The notes under the pieces are model-generated. The model was not told where the DNA came from. It ran no database searches and was given only the letters and a program-made list of their open reading frames with translations. A DNA stretch of 11,672 nucleotides from JAEUIE01 sp035430005 (GTDB lineage: Bacteria > Planctomycetota > Planctomycetia > Gemmatales > HRBIN36). Shown here in pieces: positions 6,613 through 11,672 of the stretch; the first letter of the stretch is position 1, and each line of letters opens with the position of its first letter. The stretch covers positions 1 to 11,672 of the forward strand of contig DAOMFV010000154.1 of assembly GCA_035430005.1 (NCBI GenBank), given 5' to 3'. The position numbers and the translations under genes were made by a program.

Positions 6613-6641
6613 TTGACTTGTTCGCAAATATCGAACATACT
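6613..6641 (+). promoter_or_regulatory. higBA promoter with operator in its spacer
   Basis: TTGACT (6613-6618) and CATACT (6636-6641) are 17 bases apart. The spacer is filled by a perfect inverted repeat TGTTCG-N7-CGAACA (6619-6637) that also touches the -10 element. Binding of the HTH antitoxin here would block RNA polymerase, as in other higBA autoregulated promoters. Transcription would start about 18 bases before the toxin ATG. Confidence 0.7.
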
Positions 6642-6665
6642 GATCATGGGTCATGAGCAAGAAGC

Positions 6666-7019
6666 ATGTGGATCATATCCCTCAAACGATTGCGTCAGTT
6701 CTGGTCTATTCATCCACGTGCTGAGCTATCGCTTCGTTCATGGTTTACCCAGGTGACTGCTGCGGACTGGAGTAACTTCGCAGAACTCCGGGCAACCTTT
6801 CGTTCTGCTGATCTCGTCGGGAACTGCATCGTCTTCAATATCAGTGGAAACCACTATCGGTTGATCACCCGACTCTTCTATGCCAGCCACAAGGTCTATG
6901 TGTTACGAGTCCTGACGCATCAGGAATATGATCAGATAGATTGGGCTGAACAGTGCGGCTGCTATGAGCCGCCTCCCAGAACCAGGCAACGCTCTCCTCG
7001 AAGGAGGACTTTACGATGA
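6666..7019 (+). CDS. higB: HigB-family toxin (ribosome-dependent mRNA interferase)
   Basis: This 117-residue protein matches the HigB toxin family (RelE superfamily), which cuts mRNA on the translating ribosome. The core runs from MWIISLKRLRQFWSIHP (N-terminal helix) through SWFTQVTAADW (about 25-35) and NCIVFNISGNHYRLITRLFY (about 53-72) to VYVLRVLTHQEYDQID (77-92), all typical. Family members usually end soon after HxEYDxID. Here a Pro/Arg-rich tail of about 25 residues follows, ending PRRRTLR, and its DNA holds the ribosome site of the next gene. ATG 6666 is the only start that fits the promoter and family N-terminus, though its ribosome site is weak. Its TGA overlaps the antitoxin ATG by four bases (ATGA), so translation is coupled. 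Low toxin and high antitoxin translation fits a toxin-first module. Confidence 0.9.
   Translation: MWIISLKRLRQFWSIHPRAELSLRSWFTQVTAADWSNFAELRATFRSADLVGNCIVFNISGNHYRLITRLFYASHKVYVLRVLTHQEYDQIDWAEQCGCYEPPPRTRQRSPRRRTLR
7001..7007 (+). promoter_or_regulatory. Strong ribosome binding site of higA
   Basis: AAGGAGG lies 8 bases before the higA ATG (7016), inside the end of the toxin gene. It is near-perfect and much stronger than the site before the toxin, favouring antitoxin excess. Confidence 0.75.
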
Positions 7020-7438
7020 TTCGCAGCACCAAGAAGACCGGCAGCCCTTCCGATAGCTACCTCCACCTCATCAAGAAGCATCCTTTGATCAGCATTCGCA
7101 GTGAAACTGAACTCGATAAGGCCCAGGCTGTGGTCGATGAATTGCTGACGCTCGATTTGGACGAGGGGGGCGTAGCTTATTTAGAGGCGATTTCTGATCT
7201 CATCCTCTTGTATGAACAAGAGCATCATGCGATAGCTGCTCTGCCACCCCATAGGCTGCTGGGGCAGATGCTGCAAGAGCGTTCGATGTCGCAGGCTGAT
7301 CTGGTGCGTGCGACGGGGTTGGCAAAGGCGACGGTGAGCGATCTGGTGACGGGGAAGCGGGCATTTACAGTAGAGCAGATGCACCTGGTGGGTAAGGTGT
7401 TTTCGTTGCCGGGGGTGGTGTTTATGGGTGAGGCGTAG
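7016..7438 (+). CDS. higA: HigA-family antitoxin, XRE-type HTH protein
   Basis: The 140-residue antitoxin should neutralise the upstream toxin and repress the shared promoter. The N-terminal half (about 15-75) has the HigA-specific pattern YLHLIKKHPLISIRSETELDKA and a helix YLEAISDLILLYEQEHHAI. The C-terminal half (about 80-125) is a Cro/CI helix-turn-helix with MSQADLVRATGLAKATVSDLVTGKR, where SQADLVRATG and KATVSDLVTG form the two helices. It starts within the toxin stop (ATGA overlap) behind a strong ribosome site. The inverted repeat at 6619-6637 is the likely DNA target. Its stop lies 5 bases from the stop of the convergent TPR gene, with no terminator visible between them. Confidence 0.9.
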   Translation: MIRSTKKTGSPSDSYLHLIKKHPLISIRSETELDKAQAVVDELLTLDLDEGGVAYLEAISDLILLYEQEHHAIAALPPHRLLGQMLQERSMSQADLVRATGLAKATVSDLVTGKRAFTVEQMHLVGKVFSLPGVVFMGEA

Positions 7439-7443
7439 CACGC

Positions 7444-8952
7444 TTACTCTCGAAACGGTTTTTTCGCTTCGTAGAGCTTGAGGCGTTGCCGGGCTTTCTC
7501 GCCGTGTGCCTTTTCATAATCAGCAAATGTCAGAGCTTGCTTTTGATATTTAATGGCCTGGTCGAAGTCGCCGACTTCGGCGTAGGCAGCACCAAGCGTT
7601 CCTATGTAAGATGAAGTCTTCCACTCAGTGAGTTCGCACGCCTGCTTCGCCAACTCCACGGCTCGCTTACCATTTCGATATTTGTCGTCTGGCAAAGTTG
7701 CAAGATGCCAAGCCAGGCCATTGAGAGCATCAGTATTTTTGGGGTCAAGCCGTATGGCTTCAGAGTAATCATGGATCGCTTTATCGTATTCCTTCTTGTT
7801 AACCAAAGCGTTGGCACGATTACAGAATGCTTTGACATATTTCGGATCAAGTCGAATGGCTTCGGTGTAATCCTGGATTGCCTTGTCGTATTCCTTCTTA
7901 GCATTCCATGCTGAACCTCGGTTGTGGTATGCAAAGACGTACTTCGGGTCGAGCCGGATGGCTTCGGTGAAATCCTGAATTGCTTTGTCATACTCCTGCT
8001 TCAAATTCCAAACGTAGCCACGATTGTTCAACGCATTGACATATTTTGGGTCAAGACGAATGACTTCGGTGTAATCCTCAATCGCCTTGTCGTAGTTCTG
8101 CTTTGCTTGCCAGGCGATGCCACGATTGAAATGCGCCCAGAAATATTTCGAATCGAGTCTGATGGCATCAGTGTAATCTTCAATTGCCTTGTCGTAGTCC
8201 CTCTTGCCCAACCATGCATTTCCACGGTCGTTGAAGGCGTCGAGATATTTCGGATCAAGCCTGATTGCTTCGTTGAAGTCCTGAATCGCCTTGTCGTATT
8301 CCTTCTTGGCACTCCAGGCGGTGCCACGATTGCGATAAACGACTACATACTTTGGATCAAGGCGAATCGCTTCGCTGTAATCTGCGATCGCCTTATCGTA
8401 TTCCTTTCTGGTAGCCCACAAGAGGCCGCGATTGAAATGAGGAAACACAAACTTTGGATCGATGCGGATCGCTTCGTTGTAGTCTGTCATCTCCTTGTCG
8501 TATTCTTTTTTGGCTTTCCAAATCAAGGCCCGATTATTGTAAGCTCTGGCACTAGGCTCGAGGCGCAGGTACTCATCAGCGTCTTTCAAGGCAATGTCAT
8601 ATTCCCCTTTTTGCCTCCAAATCCAGGCGCGTGAATGATACGCATCGGCAAGATTATCTTTGCTGTTTATCCGGTCCGTGAAATATTGGATGCCCTCATT
8701 CATTCTCACCACTTCGCTCTTTTTCACCCAGCCACTTACTTCACGTACCTGCACTTTTACCCACTCGGCTTTTTCTTCACGAACAAACACAGGCCAAACA
8801 TCAATCTTTCCCAGGATGATCACGTTGCCATTTTCATCGGTTCGTTGAATAGCGGGATGGCCACGTTTGGGGAGCACTTCCTGGCCTACCCAGCCCTCAT
8901 CGGCGTGAGCCATGATAGAGAAGAGCAACAGTGCCATGAGAGAGTAATGCAT
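7444..8952 (-). CDS. Exported SH3-like/TPR repeat protein, nine-repeat paralogue
   Basis: This 502-residue exported protein has a signal peptide (residues 1 to 17, cleavage after MAHA) and an SH3-like domain (about 20-82, with WVKVQV and GWVKKSEVV). It then has nine near-identical 34-residue TPR units (about 101-406, consensus NRGxAWxAKKEYDKAIxDYxEAIRLDPKY). Two degenerate units follow (WHLATLPDDKYRNGKRAVELA and AAYAEVGDFDQAIKYQKQALTF), and the C-terminus is ARQRLKLYEAKKPFRE. TPR arrays form superhelical scaffolds for protein binding; no enzyme motif is seen. ATG 8952 is chosen because it aligns with the paralogue's start; ATG 8961 is also possible. The protein is co-linear with the gene at 9225-10229, except for five extra TPR units. 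Role: an envelope scaffold, partner unknown. Confidence 0.88.
   Translation of the reverse strand: MHYSLMALLLFSIMAHADEGWVGQEVLPKRGHPAIQRTDENGNVIILGKIDVWPVFVREEKAEWVKVQVREVSGWVKKSEVVRMNEGIQYFTDRINSKDNLADAYHSRAWIWRQKGEYDIALKDADEYLRLEPSARAYNNRALIWKAKKEYDKEMTDYNEAIRIDPKFVFPHFNRGLLWATRKEYDKAIADYSEAIRLDPKYVVVYRNRGTAWSAKKEYDKAIQDFNEAIRLDPKYLDAFNDRGNAWLGKRDYDKAIEDYTDAIRLDSKYFWAHFNRGIAWQAKQNYDKAIEDYTEVIRLDPKYVNALNNRGYVWNLKQEYDKAIQDFTEAIRLDPKYVFAYHNRGSAWNAKKEYDKAIQDYTEAIRLDPKYVKAFCNRANALVNKKEYDKAIHDYSEAIRLDPKNTDALNGLAWHLATLPDDKYRNGKRAVELAKQACELTEWKTSSYIGTLGAAYAEVGDFDQAIKYQKQALTFADYEKAHGEKARQRLKLYEAKKPFRE
7735..8652 (-). repeat. 102-bp tandem repeat array encoding nine TPR units
   Basis: Nine successive 102-base units code for 34-residue TPRs. 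Each repeats the codons for EYDKAIxDYxEAIRLDPKY with scattered synonymous changes. The most similar units are adjacent ones in the middle of the array, consistent with expansion by unequal recombination or slippage. Confidence 0.85.
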
Positions 8953-8983
8953 AGCAATCATCCACGAGAGTCGCTTTGGGGTT

Positions 8984-9011
8984 ATGCTAATCTCGCTGCG
9001 AAGTGATGCAA
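8984..9011 (-). promoter_or_regulatory. Possible promoter of the longer TPR gene
   Basis: On the minus strand TTGCAT (9011-9006) is 16 bases from TAGCAT (8989-8984), with four matches to each consensus hexamer. It lies 30 to 60 bases before the start codon and between the gene and the G/C tandem repeat. Confidence 0.35.
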
Positions 9012-9054
9012 GAAGAAAATCGCGAAGAAGATAAATGATGGGGTCTTCTTCCTT

Positions 9055-9216
9055 CTCCCTTTCGGGGAGAGGGGATCAGACCACCTGGGGAGAACTCGAT
9101 CATCGACCCCGCACCCTAACTCTCTCCCTCCAGGGGAGAGGGAAGCAGACCAGCACGGGTAAACTCGATCTAGAAGCCCCTCACCCCTAACCCCTCTCCC
9201 CAGGAGGGAGAGGGGA
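9055..9216. repeat. Tandem G/C-rich repeat, about 70-bp period, 2.3 copies
   Basis: Landmarks recur at a spacing of 69-71 bases: CTCCCT at 9055 and 9124, CAGACCA at 9077 and 9146, AACTCGATC at 9093 and 9162, and CACCCTAAC/CACCCCTAAC ending at 9120 and 9191. A third partial copy (CCTCTCCCC...GGGAGAGGGG) ends near 9216. Each unit opens with a CTCCCT/AGGGAG hairpin. The sequence is non-coding and fills the 263-base gap between the two TPR genes. It could act as a transcription barrier. CCTCACCCCTAACCCCTCTCCC-type repeats are, from memory, widespread in bacterial intergenic DNA. Confidence 0.7.
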
Positions 9217-9224
9217 ACCAGAAG

Positions 9225-10229
9225 TTACTCGCGTAGGGGTTTCTTTGCTTCGTACTGCTTCAGGTGCTTGCGGGCATCTTCGCCGTATTCTTTTTCGAAG
9301 TCGGGGAAGGTCAGGGCCTGCTTCTGGTATTTGACGGCCTGGTCGAAGTCGCCTGCTTCGGCACAGGCAGCGGCGGCGGTATCGATGTAGCTGGCGTCCT
9401 TCCATTGGGTGAGTTCACAAGCGAGCTTGGCCAGCCCGACGGCTTGTTTGCCATCTCGGAACTTGTCCTCGGGGCAGGTGGCGTAGACCCAGGCGAGGTT
9501 GTTAATGGCCAGGGCAAACTTCGGATCGAGCTTGATCGCTTCGGCATAGTCTTTGATCGCCTTATCGTAGTCTTTTTTGTCGTACCAGGTTAAGCCCCGA
9601 CTGAAGATGGCTCTAACGTATTTCGGATCGAGCTTGAGGGTCTCGTTGTAGTCGTTGATGGCTTTGTCGAGGTCCTTCTTCTCCCGCCAGACGCCGGCGC
9701 GGTTGAAGTAGGCCAAGTATTGTTTGGGATCGAGTTTGATGGCCTGGGAAAAGTCTTCGATGGCTCGGTCGTAGTCCTTCTTCGATCCGTAAGAATCGCC
9801 GCGGGCCATGTAGGACTCCGCGACAGGCTCGAGTTTGATGGCCTCGTCAGCGTCTTTGATGGCGCTGTCCAGTTCTTCTTTCATGCTGAGGAGCTTGGCC
9901 CGCATTCGATAGGCTTCAGCCAGACCATCTTTGTTCTTGATGCGGTCGGTGAAGTAGGGAATGCCCTCGTTGACACGGACCAGGCTTTCCTTGGGAACCC
10001 AGCCGGCGACATCTCGCACTTGCACCTTCACCCAGTCGCCCTTTTCATCACGGACAGGGACGGGCCAGTAGTCGATCTTGCCGAGGGCGATCACCTGCCC
10101 CTTGGCATCGGTGTGGCTGATTTCGGGTTGGCCCCGTTTGGGGATCACGTCCTGATTGACCCAGGCATCGTCGGCGTGGGTAAGGGGAGCAAAGAGGAAG
10201 AGGGTGGCGAGGGTGAGGAGAGGGCGCAT
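9225..10229 (-). CDS. Exported SH3-like/TPR repeat protein, four-repeat paralogue
   Basis: The 334-residue product has a signal peptide (1 to about 19, cleavage after LTHA), an SH3-like domain (about 22-84, WVKVQVRDVAGWVPKESLV) and four regular TPR units (about 103-238). Two degenerate units follow (WVYATCPEDKFRDGKQAVGLA and AACAEAGDFDQAVKYQKQALTF), and the protein ends HLKQYEAKKPLRE. Apart from the number of TPRs it aligns end to end with the product of 7444-8952, so the pair arose by tandem duplication. The TPRs here are more diverged from each other than those of the neighbour, suggesting this is the form closer to the ancestor. ATG 10229 has GGA about 10 bases upstream. It is probably an envelope scaffold; its partner is not known. 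The 9930-10229 segment has no enzymatic motif. Confidence 0.87.
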   Translation of the reverse strand: MRPLLTLATLFLFAPLTHADDAWVNQDVIPKRGQPEISHTDAKGQVIALGKIDYWPVPVRDEKGDWVKVQVRDVAGWVPKESLVRVNEGIPYFTDRIKNKDGLAEAYRMRAKLLSMKEELDSAIKDADEAIKLEPVAESYMARGDSYGSKKDYDRAIEDFSQAIKLDPKQYLAYFNRAGVWREKKDLDKAINDYNETLKLDPKYVRAIFSRGLTWYDKKDYDKAIKDYAEAIKLDPKFALAINNLAWVYATCPEDKFRDGKQAVGLAKLACELTQWKDASYIDTAAAACAEAGDFDQAVKYQKQALTFPDFEKEYGEDARKHLKQYEAKKPLRE

Positions 10230-10346
10230 GGGGATATTCCGGTGATTCTTCTTTGAGATGTTAGGCTAAATGGGGGGTGATGGCAGGGCAAGGGGGATTC
10301 TGACAGTAGTAGTTGGCAATTCTTCAATGTCGGGTGGGTTCAGCAT

Positions 10347-10370
10347 GGTTACGCCGAGTTCGGCGAAACC
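10347..10370. other. Perfect small hairpin between amidohydrolase and TPR gene
   Basis: GGTT-a-CGCCGA-gt-TCGGCG-a-AACC forms a 6-bp perfect core plus an outer 4-bp stem, about 40 bases after the amidohydrolase stop. There is no T run on either strand, so it is not a standard intrinsic terminator. It could be a factor-assisted stop or a protein site. Confidence 0.4.
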
Positions 10371-10410
10371 CTGACACCCATCTCGCATAACAAACGAGTA
10401 TGATCGTCTA

Positions 10411-11454
10411 TTACGCCCCCAGCACCACCTGCCAGGCTCGTTCGGCGCTGATCTGGCCGATGTTGAGGGCTTTTTTCAGCTGGTAGTCTTTGCCGATCCA
10501 GCTTTTTTCTTTGTTGATGGCCTGCACCGCTTCTTTGCCGATGCGGGGTTCGAAGGCGGAGGGGCTGACGGGGAAGGGGAAGTCGGAGCCATGCAGGAGG
10601 CGATCACGCACGGTGGGGGCATCGAGCAACCGATAGAAGTCACGATCCCGTTTAGCGGTGCCGAGCACGGCGGTATCGCCCCAGAGGTTGGGGTAGCGTT
10701 TCAATAGAAGAGTGAAGTTCGGTAGTTGATCGGGGGTATCGGTGGGCCAGCCTGTGCCGGAGTGGCAGGCGATGACGGTGGGGCCTTGATCCAGCATCAG
10801 TTCGAGTCGGGCCGGATTGGCGAGGTCTTTGTCGATTACCGGGGCGCTGTGCTCGTGGCCGGTGTGAACCATGATGACGATCTTAAGAGCTGCACAACGC
10901 TGATAAAACTTGGTGTGCCTGGGATCAGCGACATTGACACCCTGAGTGGGTGGGTGAATCTTAAAGAGCTTCGCCCCCTTACTGTGGATGTGTTCCAGTT
11001 CATCGATAGCGTCCTTCCGTGCTGGATTGATGCTGGGGCAGGGGATTATCGTTTCTTTGTGCTGCTCGGCAACCTTGATTACATACTCGTTGGGAACATA
11101 GAAGCTGGTCGTCTTCCAATCCGCTTCCCCTTTGGCATCATAGACCGCATCCTGGCTGAGAATGGCGACCTTGGTCAGACCGGAGAGTTTGACTTGTTCC
11201 GCCAGGACGTTGACGTAACCCTCGTCGAGAGTTTTGCCTTTGCTGCGGATGCCGAGGGCGAGGGTCAGGGCGCGGAACTGGACGCCATTCTGAATGCCAT
11301 CGCTGAGCCGGCAGCCGCTGCCTGAATCACCCGTGCCGAAGAGGTGGACATGGAGGTCGAGGGTGGGTTTAGGGGTCGTTTGGGCCAGGAGAGGCGTTCC
11401 GAGCATCGTCGCCAAAGCTGCGGCGGTAAAGTCGCGACGATCGGGAGTGTTCAT
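10411..11454 (-). CDS. Tat-exported amidohydrolase, Amidohydro_2 family
   Basis: This 347-residue metal-dependent TIM-barrel hydrolase of the amidohydrolase superfamily (Amidohydro_2-like) starts with a Tat signal (RRDFTAAALATMLGTPLLAQ, residues 6-25), so it is folded before export. Metal-site motifs follow in order: DLHVH (33-37, the HxH pair), K165 in LFKIHPP, H197 in MVHTGHEH, H231 in IACHSG and D291 in HGSDFPF, where Asp closes the metal centre. The family hydrolyses C-N or C-C bonds in small molecules; the substrate cannot be told here. ATG 11454 is preceded by AGGGG. No neighbour shares a pathway. The gene appears to be monocistronic, and the spacer to the TPR gene holds only a small hairpin. 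The catalytic set is complete, so activity is plausible. Confidence 0.88.
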   Translation of the reverse strand: MNTPDRRDFTAAALATMLGTPLLAQTTPKPTLDLHVHLFGTGDSGSGCRLSDGIQNGVQFRALTLALGIRSKGKTLDEGYVNVLAEQVKLSGLTKVAILSQDAVYDAKGEADWKTTSFYVPNEYVIKVAEQHKETIIPCPSINPARKDAIDELEHIHSKGAKLFKIHPPTQGVNVADPRHTKFYQRCAALKIVIMVHTGHEHSAPVIDKDLANPARLELMLDQGPTVIACHSGTGWPTDTPDQLPNFTLLLKRYPNLWGDTAVLGTAKRDRDFYRLLDAPTVRDRLLHGSDFPFPVSPSAFEPRIGKEAVQAINKEKSWIGKDYQLKKALNIGQISAERAWQVVLGA

Positions 11455-11575
11455 GACCGTTCCCCTGATCCACTGACCCCTATAGGTGGGCAGTTGTTTC
11501 AGTGAGTTTACCTATTTCAGTAACTCATTGCACGAAAAAGACTACGAGCTGCCACTAATGCTGTAGAGGACTGTG

Positions 11576-11609
11576 CCACACTCCGGCGTGTACTCACGTC
11601 GGGGTGTGG
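11576..11609. repeat. Long hairpin upstream of the amidohydrolase
   Basis: A 15-bp stem, with two G-U pairs in the RNA, is formed by 11576-11590 (CCACACTCCGGCGTG) and 11595-11609 (CACGTCGGGGTGTGG), with the tetraloop TACT. The plus-strand end is followed by TTTC only. It may be a dispersed palindromic repeat or the terminator of a gene beyond the window. The remainder of 11455-11672 shows no gene. Confidence 0.55.
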
Positions 11610-11672
11610 TTTCAATCGCTTGGAACCACTCCGGGGATGTTACTGAGATTGGAGACAGGTTCTCCGCAACCA

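Noticed and set aside
6487..6660. N-terminal extension of the lipoprotein to 6660
   Set aside because: It would bury the lipobox 70 residues inside the protein and overlap the higBA promoter; residues are Pro/Ser-rich and non-family.
7924..8634. Plus-strand open frame across the TPR array
   Set aside because: It is a periodic shadow of the 102-base TPR repeats; similar shadows occur at 9720-10256.
9055..9216. CRISPR array
   Set aside because: The repeats are long, imperfect, directly adjacent and lack unique spacers of even size; no cas genes are visible.
11500..11535. TGAGTT/AACTCA inverted repeat as an operator of the amidohydrolase
   Set aside because: Arms are only 6 bp with a 13-base gap, and no convincing promoter is near; chance is likely.
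1..11672. A coherent new defence or biosynthetic system
   Set aside because: Genes are mostly unrelated housekeeping or envelope functions in mixed orientation; only higBA forms a known defence- or stress-type module.

Overview
The window most likely comes from a planctomycete, probably a Gemmataceae-like lineage. The evidence is composite: a zinc-ribbon L32 gene immediately followed by plsX, a six-domain ribosomal protein S1, a secreted trypsin-like protease with a beta-rich C-terminal domain that I recall from planctomycete proteomes, two secreted SH3-like/TPR proteins, a Tat-exported amidohydrolase, and many intergenic palindromic repeats of kinds common in large planctomycete genomes. This placement is inference; no rRNA or other decisive marker is present.

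Layout. Positions 2-529 hold the catalytic core of an M2 (ACE-like) zinc dipeptidase whose C-terminal third is missing. At about 527-532 the coding sense switches abruptly to the 3' end of plsX on the minus strand. Neither gene has its own stop codon there, so this is either a rearrangement or an assembly join. The plsX and rpmF genes (530-1747, minus) form a tight operon with a good promoter at 1824-1852. A REP-like paired hairpin element lies at 1873-1992. The secreted protease (2098-3366, plus) follows and appears to carry two compensating frameshifts in its C-terminal domain. It converges on a small ABM-domain monooxygenase (3372-3719, minus). A second REP-like pair (3756-4035) encloses the intrinsic terminator of rpsA (4041-5816, minus), whose promoter is at 5918-5923 and whose leader contains a hairpin beside the ribosome binding site.

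A 140-bp palindromic MITE-like element (5978-6118) separates rpsA from a small lipoprotein gene (6130-6486, minus). Divergent from the lipoprotein is a higBA-type toxin-antitoxin module (6666-7438, plus), whose promoter spacer is occupied by a perfect inverted repeat, the expected antitoxin operator. Two paralogous exported TPR proteins follow on the minus strand (7444-8952 and 9225-10229). They differ in length by exactly five 34-residue TPR units and are separated by a 70-bp G/C-rich tandem repeat. The window ends with a Tat-signal amidohydrolase (10411-11454, minus) and a 15-bp-stem hairpin at 11576-11609.

Most genes are housekeeping or envelope functions and do not form one pathway. I do not see a new multi-gene defence or biosynthetic system. 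The features most worth following up are the M2/plsX junction, the hidden double frameshift in the protease, the REP-like composites and the TPR expansion.
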